In this document: one piece after another, positions 1-5,739 of the stretch
How positions within the stretch are numbered: position 1 is the stretch's first letter
Layout: each line of letters starts with the position of its first letter
Assembly: GCA_964599835.1 (NCBI GenBank)
Contig: CAZRHF010000047.1
Location: 1 to 16,049, forward strand
Origin: SFWF01 sp964599835
GTDB taxonomy: Bacteria > Bacillota > Clostridia > Oscillospirales > Acutalibacteraceae
Length of the DNA: 16,049 nucleotides
Direction: 5' to 3'
Program-made: the position numbers and the translations under genes
The notes under the pieces: generated by a model
The model's database searches: none
What the model was told of the DNA's origin: nothing
The model's input: the letters and a program-made list of their open reading frames with translations, nothing else

Positions 1-51
1 TTACTACCAGAGGGTTCTTTTTGTGCTGTCCGCACAATTTGGGGCAGTCCA
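1..51. mobile_element. Terminal inverted repeat of an IS3-family (IS150-group) element, body off the left edge
   Basis: Positions 27-51 read TGTCCGCACAA...GGGGCAGTCCA. Read inward on the minus strand this is TGGACTGCCCCAAATTGTGC followed by GGACA. It matches the layout of IS150-group ends (TGnACTGnCCC...GnnnGACA) and has the family's terminal TG...CA. The outer end is at 51, so the element body lies to the left, outside the window. No transposase codons can be assigned in 1-26, and whether this is the left or right end cannot be told. The match is from memory of the family consensus, with no database search. Confidence 0.5.
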
Positions 52-76
52 CATCAGCGGGTGTTTTTTTGTTTTT
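52..76 (+). terminator. Half of a terminator hairpin next to the IS end
   Basis: Directly after the IS end, CATCAGCGGGTG (52-63) is followed by TTTTTTTGTTTTT. This looks like the 3' arm plus T-tract of an intrinsic terminator whose 5' arm is missing. It sits just beyond the lplD stop codon, where a terminator is expected. The missing arm (roughly CACCCGCTGATG) would lie on the other side of the insertion element. Confidence 0.35.
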
Positions 77-81
77 AAATA

Positions 82-1470
82 TTACAGATCCCAGTCGGGA
101 AGATAGTTTTTGGTGTTTTCAACCATCTCATCAAAGAGCTTCTTAGCGTCGTTTATGCCGCAGGTAACGAGAGGATCGTTTGCGAACACGGCAAATACGG
201 CGGCCTTATCGCGGCTTGCGATAGCGGTGTTAAGAGCCTCCTGCTGAGAGCAGATGCGGGAAACGAGGGGATAGATGCTCTGGGGGATGCTTCCTGCAAA
301 TACAGGGTCAAGACTGTCGGAACGGAATACCGCGTTGGTCTCAACGACTGCACCGATAGGCAGGTTGGGTATCTGACCCCGGTTGGGGATGTTAACGTTG
401 GTAACGAGGTCGTGAAGGCCCAAAAGTGCTCGGATCTGGTTAACTCCCTCTTCGCCTGTGTTGGCAAGCTTGACTTCTTCTTCTCCCGAAACCAGCTTGG
501 CGCTTCTTTCAAGACGCTTTTTAAGTTCGTCCTTTCTGAAGGCTACCGAGGTAAGGGTGAAGCGCATTTCGTGAGCGCGCTCGGGGCTGCCGAGATACCA
601 GCCGCCTTCACAGAATTCTGCAAGGTGACGGTCGCCTGCGGCAGCAATATAGCCGAATCTCTTAAAGAGGTCCATCTTAACCATTTCGGCGGTAGAGAAG
701 GCCTTGTTCATCCAGTTGTCGTCGGTTATTTCACCATAGCCCTCGTCGCCGTACTTTTCGCACATCTTTTCGTAAATGGGGAAGAGGTCAACGTTCTTAT
801 AGGTAGCCTTGGTAAGCCAGGTAAAGTGGTTTACTGAAACGGGGTTGACCTTGATATCGTCGCGGGTAGCCTCTTCACCGAGGAACTCCTTAACGGCCTT
901 TGCAAGATATTTCTGGGTTCCGAAAACCTCGTGACAGCAGCCGAAGGCCTTGATTTCGGGGAAAACTCTGTAAAGTGTTCTGACACACAGTGTCATGGGG
1001 TTGGTGTAGTTTATGACCCAGGCCTTGGGGCAGAATTCCTTAATAGCGTTACCGATAACCTCAAACATGGGAACGGTTCTCATAGAACGGATAACTCCGC
1101 CGGGGCCGGTGGTATCTCCTACGGGCTGATAAATGCCGTATTTTTCGGGGGTATGTACGTCGGATTCCATTTCGTCAAGGGTTCCGGGAAGGATGGATAT
1201 AACAACAAAATCGGCGCCTGTGAGAGCCTCACCAATGGTAGGAACGGCCTTATAATTCCAGGTGGACTTTGCGCCTTCGGCAGAATTGAATTTGTTTCCG
1301 ATAATTTCGTTTGCCTTTGCGGCCTCAAGGTCGATATCGTAAAGATATACGTCACCGCTGATGTCCTCTGTGCTGACCAGATCGCTCATAAGACCCCACG
1401 CCCAGCCGCGGGAACCGCCGCCGATGTAAGCGATCTTAAGCTCTTCAACCTTGTTTCCTAAATGCTTCAT
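82..1470 (-). CDS. lplD: Alpha-galacturonidase, GH4 family (LplD-like)
   Basis: A 462-residue glycoside hydrolase family 4 enzyme. The family uses NAD+ and a divalent metal and cleaves by transient oxidation at sugar C3. Visible features are the N-terminal Rossmann loop GGGSRGW (residues 17-23), the NAD ribose acid in LYDID (43-47), VGDTTGPGG (117-125), NYTNP (154-158), CCHEVFG (178-184) and NHFTW (214-218). In GH4 the CHxx tetrad tracks substrate. CHEV is the reported signature of alpha-galacturonidases, including B. subtilis LplD, and the sequence around it resembles LplD closely. The role is probably release of galacturonate from pectin fragments in the cytoplasm. I chose ATG 1470, because AGGAGG (1478-1483) lies 7 nt upstream; an in-frame start at 1491 would leave it without a ribosome site. 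The gene is divergent from an AraC regulator. Confidence 0.87.
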   Translation of the reverse strand: MKHLGNKVEELKIAYIGGGSRGWAWGLMSDLVSTEDISGDVYLYDIDLEAAKANEIIGNKFNSAEGAKSTWNYKAVPTIGEALTGADFVVISILPGTLDEMESDVHTPEKYGIYQPVGDTTGPGGVIRSMRTVPMFEVIGNAIKEFCPKAWVINYTNPMTLCVRTLYRVFPEIKAFGCCHEVFGTQKYLAKAVKEFLGEEATRDDIKVNPVSVNHFTWLTKATYKNVDLFPIYEKMCEKYGDEGYGEITDDNWMNKAFSTAEMVKMDLFKRFGYIAAAGDRHLAEFCEGGWYLGSPERAHEMRFTLTSVAFRKDELKKRLERSAKLVSGEEEVKLANTGEEGVNQIRALLGLHDLVTNVNIPNRGQIPNLPIGAVVETNAVFRSDSLDPVFAGSIPQSIYPLVSRICSQQEALNTAIASRDKAAVFAVFANDPLVTCGINDAKKLFDEMVENTKNYLPDWDL

Positions 1471-1496
1471 AAAAGAACCTCCTAATGTCATTAAAC

Positions 1497-1502
1497 ACTA
1501 TA
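1497..1502 (-). promoter_or_regulatory. Candidate -10 box of the lplD promoter
   Basis: On the minus strand TATAGT lies 27 nt upstream of the lplD ATG. The hexamer 17 nt further up is A-rich, not a -35 consensus. The nearer of two direct repeats (1531-1539) ends about where an activator touching the -35 region would bind. This fits an activator-dependent promoter, but the exact start is not proven. An alternative -10 is the TATATT/TATTAT stretch at about 1508-1515. Confidence 0.4.
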
Positions 1503-1512
1503 AGAGAATAAT

Positions 1513-1581
1513 ATATCAATTTTTTTAAGATTTCCTTAATATAATTGACATCTTTCCTTAAAATCTTGATTTTTTTGATAT
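1513..1581. promoter_or_regulatory. Probable regulator operator between lplD and araC: nested dyad with two direct repeats
   Basis: Two pairs of inverted 7-mers share one axis at 1547: ATATCAA (1513-1519) with TTGATAT (1575-1581), and AAGATTT (1527-1533) with AAATCTT (1561-1567). Inside lie two exact direct repeats TTTCCTTAA at 1531-1539 and 1553-1561. They are 22 bp apart, about two helical turns, as is usual for AraC-family half sites. The block sits between the two divergent genes and is the natural binding place for the AraC protein encoded at 1612. Confidence 0.55.
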
Positions 1582-1594
1582 AAAGTGGTAATAT
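1566..1594 (+). promoter_or_regulatory. Candidate araC promoter
   Basis: TTGATT (1566-1571) and TAATAT (1589-1594) are separated by 17 nt, upstream of the TTG start at 1612. The predicted leader would be very short. A second possible -10, TATAAA (1579-1584), would give a longer leader but lacks a -35. The promoter overlaps one arm of the dyad, which would allow autoregulation. Confidence 0.35.
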
Positions 1595-1611
1595 GATACC
1601 GGTGATGCGTT

Positions 1612-2442
1612 TTGTTACATAACAAACCCGATGAAAATTCAAATTTTTTCTTTTTAAACAGCAAGGATCAAAACGGCAGAGGAAACTCGATGGCCCACCC
1701 TCATTTTCATCCGAATTTTGAGGTTTATTTCATAACTGAGGGCAACGTTACCTATTTTATTGAGGACAGAAAATACAGCGTTAAGGCAGGAGATATAGTG
1801 CTCATTCCCGAGGGGGTAATACACCGTACCGAATACGGCGAGGATAAATGCTCCCGCCTGCTTATAAACTGTTCGCCGAGATATATTCCCACCTCGGTCA
1901 GAACCGAGATATCTTCCTATCTCTACCTTTACCGAAACCCATCCATAGCCGATGAGGTCTTGGAAATATTCGGTAAGATCGAAAAGGAATATAATTCTCC
2001 CGATTCCCTTTCTGAAAGCATTATTGTGCTTTATACTCATATGCTTTTCTACCTTCTTAAAAGAAACCGCTCGGGCTGTGAGGATGTCGAAAACCATAGG
2101 CATTATCTGAGCGAAACGGTGGACTATCTTAAAAATAATTTTGCTAAAAAGATAACCCTCGGCGATACCGCAAAGCTTTTTTCAATGAGCCCCGAGCACC
2201 TATCCAGAAGCTTTAAAAAGGAAAACGGTATAGGCTTTAACAAATATCTTAATCTTTTAAGACTTCAAAAGGCCGAAGAACTGCTTAAGAACACCGAGCT
2301 CAGCATTTCCGAAATAGCCGACCGTTGCGGATTTGACGACAGCAACTACTTTTCCCTTAAATTCAAGGAGCTTTACGGCATCCCGCCGAAAAGTCTGCGT
2401 AAAGCGACCCTATGGGGCGCAGTGACGTCGGAAGGAGAATAA
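1612..2442 (+). CDS. AraC-family transcriptional regulator with cupin sensor domain, probable regulator of lplD
   Basis: A 276-residue protein with an N-terminal cupin-type sugar-sensing region and a C-terminal double helix-turn-helix. The cupin shows HPHFHPNFE (29-37), followed by GDIVLIPEGVIH (60-71). The HTH pair spans about 178-265 (ITLGDTAKLFSMSPEHLSRSF, then ISEIADRCGFDDSNYFSLKF), with the family's GIPPKSLRK ending. The start is TTG at 1612, with GGTGA (1601-1605) 6 nt upstream; several other genes here use the same AAGGTGA-type site. An ATG at 1690 also has AGAGGA 6 nt upstream, but it would begin at the cupin histidines and drop sequence that looks coding. Its divergent position and the operator between the genes suggest it controls lplD in response to a pectin-derived sugar acid. 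The ligand is not visible. Confidence 0.85.
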   Translation: MLHNKPDENSNFFFLNSKDQNGRGNSMAHPHFHPNFEVYFITEGNVTYFIEDRKYSVKAGDIVLIPEGVIHRTEYGEDKCSRLLINCSPRYIPTSVRTEISSYLYLYRNPSIADEVLEIFGKIEKEYNSPDSLSESIIVLYTHMLFYLLKRNRSGCEDVENHRHYLSETVDYLKNNFAKKITLGDTAKLFSMSPEHLSRSFKKENGIGFNKYLNLLRLQKAEELLKNTELSISEIADRCGFDDSNYFSLKFKELYGIPPKSLRKATLWGAVTSEGE

Positions 2443-2790
2443 AAAAGAACAAATAATAAAAAATGTGTGCCTTCGCCACGGTCGAGGGGCTCGACACCCA
2501 TTACGCGTAGCCGAGATGGAGAGGAACGAAAGCCCTTTAACTCGCGTTTATGTATTATGGAAGAACAATGGCGCCCAATGGGACCCCCCTACAACACGCC
2601 AATAAATTGCTTCGGTATCCGTGTAGGGGCGATCATCGGTCGCCCGAGCAAGTTTGTTGTCCGATAATAGCCGTAATGCTATTATCAAACCTTCCGTTTT
2701 GTTGCGGCGCGAAGTGGTGGATGAGCAGAACCCGTAAGCAGGATCTAAACGGGAAAAACTCGGAAATTTTAAATTAGGTTAAATAAAAAT
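2443..2790. repeat. Gene-free stretch with several hairpins and dispersed-repeat sequence
   Basis: No convincing gene is present. Hairpin A is GTCGAG-GGG-CTCGAC (2481-2495). Element B, GGGCGATC...GGTCGCCC (2627-2645), has an outer stem TTGCT(T)CGG (2607-2615) with CCGAGCAA (2644-2651). It resembles the TGTAGGGGCGA...TCGCCC repeat I recall as common between genes of gut Clostridia. CCCCTACA (2586-2593) can also pair with TGTAGGGG (2622-2629), excluding part of B. Hairpin C is GATAATAGC (2663-2671) with GCTATTATC (2678-2686), loop 6. CCGTTT (2694) and AAACGG (2747) could enclose a further loop. Short open frames here have no family resemblance. The stretch probably separates araC from its terminator by inserted repeat material. 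Confidence 0.5.
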
Positions 2791-2825
2791 AAACGCTTAC
2801 GAATACTCGTAGGCGTTTACTTTTT
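2791..2825 (+). terminator. Bidirectional intrinsic terminator between two convergent araC genes
   Basis: The stem AAACGCTTACGA (2791-2802) pairs with TCGTAGGCGTTT (2807-2818) through 12 bp with one G-U pair and a 4-nt loop ATAC. TTTTT follows at 2821-2825 on the plus strand. On the minus strand the preceding A-rich run gives ATTTTTATTT. It can therefore end transcripts of the plus-strand araC and of the minus-strand araC whose stop is at 2881. Confidence 0.8.
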
Positions 2826-2880
2826 CAGCAAGAATATTGTCTGTTATTTTTATAAATCCGTAGCGCCGTGAATACAAAAC

Positions 2881-3642
2881 TTACACGACCTCAAGGGAGC
2901 GCTTAAGACTTCCTCCGGTGTGCTTTTTATACTGCTTGCAAAGGCATCCCGCATCGTAAAAGCCGAGCTTTTCGGCGATCGCCTGCAGTGTCATTCCCTG
3001 ACGGTAGAGCCGCTCGGCCTCTTTAAATCTGAGCTCGTTACGGTAGGTAATGGGAGAGCGCCCCATAACCGAACTGAATTTGCGGCGGAAATAACTTTCG
3101 CTCATATTACACTCGTTGGCATAGACCGAGATGGGTTGGTTTTCAGTAAAATGCTCAGCAATATAAATAAGCGCGGGACGAAGGGCGGCGGGAGCATCCC
3201 CCGAATCGGAAATAAGGTGGGATATCAGCCTCATAAGTGTGAACTTCAGCTTCAGAAGCGAAGCGGGCTCGAATAAATAAAGCTCATTCATTTTTTCAAA
3301 AAGATCCGGAATACGCGAAAGGTCGTTCCATCGACGGTGTATTCCCGGTACTAAGGGAATTCCGCATTCAAAGCAGATTCCTATTCCCGTGCAGCTTTCA
3401 AAGGAACGGGTCGAATAGACCGTGCCGTCGGGAATAAAAAGGGCTGTTCCTGCCGATACCGTAAAGGTCTCGCCCTCAAAGGTATACTCTCTTGTGCCGG
3501 AAAGTATAAAATGCACAAGGTCTTTTTCGCGGCCTGAGGGATAGCTTATAGGACGGTCGTCGGGGAAAGAATGCTTCGAAACGGTAATGTTTTTAAGGTC
3601 AAAGTCACAGTATGCAAGCTGTGACGGCATAAGTTTTTCCAT
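2881..3642 (-). CDS. AraC-family transcriptional regulator, probable regulator of the oxidoreductase/TIM-barrel operon
   Basis: A 253-residue regulator. The N-terminal part (about 38-90) is cupin-like (HFILSGTREYTFEG, SAGTALFIPDGTVY) and rich in cysteine around 84-93 (ESCTGIGICFECG). The C-terminal double HTH lies at about 170-250: ISVYANECNMSESYFRRKF, then LQAIAEKLGFYDAGCLCKQY. The last segment (TGGSLKRS) departs from the usual PxxYR ending. ATG 3642 is chosen because GGAGAGGAG lies 9 nt upstream; an in-frame start at 3675 falls inside the promoter -10 region. The gene is divergent from the oxidoreductase gene at 3784, so it probably regulates that pair and itself. It is not a close copy of the first AraC protein. 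Confidence 0.84.
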   Translation of the reverse strand: MEKLMPSQLAYCDFDLKNITVSKHSFPDDRPISYPSGREKDLVHFILSGTREYTFEGETFTVSAGTALFIPDGTVYSTRSFESCTGIGICFECGIPLVPGIHRRWNDLSRIPDLFEKMNELYLFEPASLLKLKFTLMRLISHLISDSGDAPAALRPALIYIAEHFTENQPISVYANECNMSESYFRRKFSSVMGRSPITYRNELRFKEAERLYRQGMTLQAIAEKLGFYDAGCLCKQYKKHTGGSLKRSLEVV

Positions 3643-3665
3643 AAAGCTTTTCTCCTCTCCCGTAT

Positions 3666-3694
3666 AATATATCAAATTATTCTTCCTTAGTCAA
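3666..3694 (-). promoter_or_regulatory. Promoter of the second araC gene
   Basis: On the minus strand TTGACT (3689-3694) and TATATT (3666-3671) are separated by 17 nt and lie upstream of the ATG at 3642. The 12-mer ATAATATATCAA (3664-3675) and TTCCTTA (3683-3689) within it also occur in the lplD upstream region. Confidence 0.6.
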
Positions 3695-3732
3695 GAGGGT
3701 CGAATATTACCAAAACAGGGTCATATCTCCCA

Positions 3733-3761
3733 TTGATAAAAACCGCAAAAACTGTAATAAT
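3733..3761 (+). promoter_or_regulatory. Promoter of the oxidoreductase/TIM-barrel operon
   Basis: TTGATA (3733-3738) and AATAAT (3756-3761) are separated by 17 nt. The -10 ends 22 nt before the start codon at 3784, and the ribosome site AGGAGG lies between them. Confidence 0.5.
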
Positions 3762-3783
3762 GAAGAAAAAGGAGGCAGGCCTT

Positions 3784-4854
3784 ATGAAAAAAGTAAGAAT
3801 AGGCATCGTAGGTACGGGCGGAATATGCAACGGCACCCACATACCGGGCTACGAAAAATGCGCCGACTGCGAGATAACCGCCCTTTGTGATATAAACGCC
3901 GAAAGGCTTAATAAAACCGCCGAAAGGGTAGGCGTCCCCGAGGAGCACCGCTATACCGACTATCGCGATCTTATAAAAAGCGGAGCTATTGATGCGGTAG
4001 ACGTCACAACCACAAACGACACCCACGTGGAAATTGCCCTTGCCGCTCTCGAAGCAGGCCTTCCCGTCAGTGTCGAAAAGCCGATAGGAATAAATTTTGA
4101 CGAAAGTCTCTCTCTGCTTAAAAAGTCGGAGGAAACGGGGCTCCCCGTATTCGTTTGCTTCTCCTGGCGCTATTTTGCCCTTCCCCGATATATGAAACAG
4201 CTTATCGACGAGGGTATAGTCGGCGATATCTATCATATTTACATTAAGTCCATTAAGGACAGCGGTCTTTGGGAGGACAGAAGACTTGAATGGCGCTTTC
4301 AGGAGGAAAGAGCGGGAAGCGGCGTGCTTTGCGATCTTGGCTCCCATATGTTCGATACCATCCGTTTCTACGGTCAGGAGATAGAAAGTGTCTACTGCGA
4401 CCGCGGTATAATAGTTAAAAGGCGTCAGCTTGAGGATAGCGACGAGTGGGGAGAGGTCACCACCGACGACTGGAGCAACACCGTCTGCCGCCTTAGTAGC
4501 GGAATAGGCGCCACCGTGACCCTTTCGAGAACCGCCAGGGCCGAAAAGGATACCATAGAATTTTACGTCAGCGGCTCCAAGGGTGCGATCCGTATGCTTG
4601 CTCAGAACAGGGTTCAGACCCTGTCTGTTTGCACAGGGGAGGACCTGAAAACAAATACCTTCCGTCCCCTGGAGCTTCCTCAAGGGTTTGAAAACGCCAA
4701 CCAATGCCGTTCCTTTGTTAACCTGCTGCAAGGCAAGCTCGACCCCTACGCCTCAACCATATTTGACGGAATAAAGAGCCAGGCGGCGGTAGATGCCGCA
4801 AAGCTTTCTTCCGACACGGGAAGAGCAGTATATTTAAAGGAGCTTTACAAATGA
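3784..4854 (+). CDS. Gfo/Idh/MocA family NAD(P)-dependent oxidoreductase
   Basis: A 356-residue cytoplasmic oxidoreductase of the glucose-fructose oxidoreductase / inositol dehydrogenase family. The N-terminal Rossmann domain starts at residue 3 with GIVGTGGICNGTHIPGY (7-23). The family's EKP motif is at 98-100 (VEKPIG), and the substrate domain carries GSGVLCDLGSHMFD (178-191), whose D184 and H188 fit the catalytic DxGxH pattern. Start ATG 3784 has AGGAGG 8 nt upstream; in-frame starts further up lie within the promoter. The stop overlaps the next gene as ATGA, so the two are translationally coupled. The substrate is unknown. Partnering with a xylose-isomerase-like TIM barrel under an AraC regulator suggests oxidation of a sugar, cyclitol or glycoside. 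Confidence 0.88.
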   Translation: MKKVRIGIVGTGGICNGTHIPGYEKCADCEITALCDINAERLNKTAERVGVPEEHRYTDYRDLIKSGAIDAVDVTTTNDTHVEIALAALEAGLPVSVEKPIGINFDESLSLLKKSEETGLPVFVCFSWRYFALPRYMKQLIDEGIVGDIYHIYIKSIKDSGLWEDRRLEWRFQEERAGSGVLCDLGSHMFDTIRFYGQEIESVYCDRGIIVKRRQLEDSDEWGEVTTDDWSNTVCRLSSGIGATVTLSRTARAEKDTIEFYVSGSKGAIRMLAQNRVQTLSVCTGEDLKTNTFRPLELPQGFENANQCRSFVNLLQGKLDPYASTIFDGIKSQAAVDAAKLSSDTGRAVYLKELYK

Positions 4855-5687
4855 AATACGGAACCTTAGTGCGGATCCCCGAAAATGCGGATATTTATGA
4901 AGCCTGCCGCCAAAAATTTTCGGCACTTGCCGAAATGGGATTTGATTCCTGCCAGCTTGTTTACAAGCCTGAATTCTATACCGAGGAGGATGCTGACATT
5001 ATCCGCGCCGCGGCAGAGGAGGCGGGTGTGGAGATCTCCGCCCAGTTCTGCGGCTACCGCGATTCTGCCTGCTTTTGGGACGTGCAAAACGACTTCCGCC
5101 TTGCAGGTATAAATTCACCTCTTTTCGGCGGCGAAAGAATAAACTATCTCCTTTCGGCAATACCTTTTATCAAAAGACTCGGTATTACCGACATGATAAT
5201 TCACGCAGGCTTCGTGCCCAACGACCCCTTTGCCCCCGAGTACGGCACAATGCTTGCGGCGGTAACTCTCCTGGGCAGTCGGCTTAAAGCCGCGGGACTT
5301 AACCTCCTTTTTGAAACGGGAGGCGAGTCTCCCATTACCCTTCTCCGCCTTATAGAGGACAGCGGTCTTGATAACCTTTTCATAAACCTCGACACCGCAA
5401 ATCTGCTCCTCTACGGCTTCGGAAATCCCGTGGATGCCGTCTATACCTTCGGTCATCTGGTGCGTAATCTCCACGGCAAGGACGGGCTTCCCCCGACTGT
5501 TCCGGGAAAGCTTGGCAAAGAGGTACCGGTTGGAAGCGGATTTGTAGATTTCGATAAGGTCTTTTTGGCGCTGAAGGAAAAGGGCTACGACCGCTTTATC
5601 ACTATTGAATACGAGCTTGGCGGAGATGCCGATGCCGCCATATCCGATGCCCTTAAATATCTGAGAAGAAAATGGGAGAAGGCGTAA
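4851..5687 (+). CDS. Sugar phosphate isomerase/epimerase-like TIM-barrel protein (AP endonuclease 2 / xylose isomerase-like)
   Basis: A 278-residue TIM barrel of the AP_endonuc_2 superfamily. The metal-ligand pattern is visible: E155 in LFETGG, D181 in NLDTANL, H208 in RNLHGKDG and E253 in TIEYELGG; H118 in IIHAG is also typical. Members include sugar and keto-sugar epimerases, inosose dehydratase-like enzymes and lyases that act on 3-keto glycosides; the exact reaction cannot be read here. AAAGGAG lies 8 nt before the ATG, inside the end of the oxidoreductase gene, with a 4-nt overlap. Close coupling implies that it acts on the oxidised product of its partner. Confidence 0.85.
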   Translation: MKYGTLVRIPENADIYEACRQKFSALAEMGFDSCQLVYKPEFYTEEDADIIRAAAEEAGVEISAQFCGYRDSACFWDVQNDFRLAGINSPLFGGERINYLLSAIPFIKRLGITDMIIHAGFVPNDPFAPEYGTMLAAVTLLGSRLKAAGLNLLFETGGESPITLLRLIEDSGLDNLFINLDTANLLLYGFGNPVDAVYTFGHLVRNLHGKDGLPPTVPGKLGKEVPVGSGFVDFDKVFLALKEKGYDRFITIEYELGGDADAAISDALKYLRRKWEKA

Positions 5688-5690
5688 CTG

Positions 5691-5731
5691 AAATAAAAAA
5701 GATCCACCCGAAGAAATTCAGGCGGATCTTT
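5691..5731. terminator. Bidirectional terminator between convergent genes
   Basis: AAAGATCC (5698-5705) pairs with GGATCTTT (5724-5731). The stem extends inward through CCCGAA/TTCAGG with two mismatches to a GAAA loop. For the minus-strand acyltransferase gene the hairpin is followed by TTTTTTATTT; on the plus strand a weaker T-stretch follows. Confidence 0.75.
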
Positions 5732-5739
5732 CGCTTTGG

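Noticed and set aside
931..1461. Long plus-strand frame inside lplD
   Set aside because: Shadow of the GH4 gene; no ribosome site or recognisable domain.
1545..1550. TTGACA as the -35 box of the araC promoter
   Set aside because: No acceptable -10 lies 16-18 nt downstream; the nearest TATAAA is 28 nt away.
2663..2686. The 9-bp hairpin GATAATAGC/GCTATTATC as terminator of the first araC gene
   Set aside because: No T-run follows on either side; the hairpin at 2791-2818 is the better terminator.
2467..2777. Two short overlapping plus-strand frames in the gene-free block
   Set aside because: They cross hairpins and dispersed-repeat sequence, have no good ribosome site and low-complexity basic products.
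3721..4731. A 336-codon open frame on the minus strand opposite the oxidoreductase gene
   Set aside because: It overlaps a clear Gfo/Idh/MocA gene with correct motifs and ribosome site; the antisense translation shows no family motif and reads through the shared promoter region.
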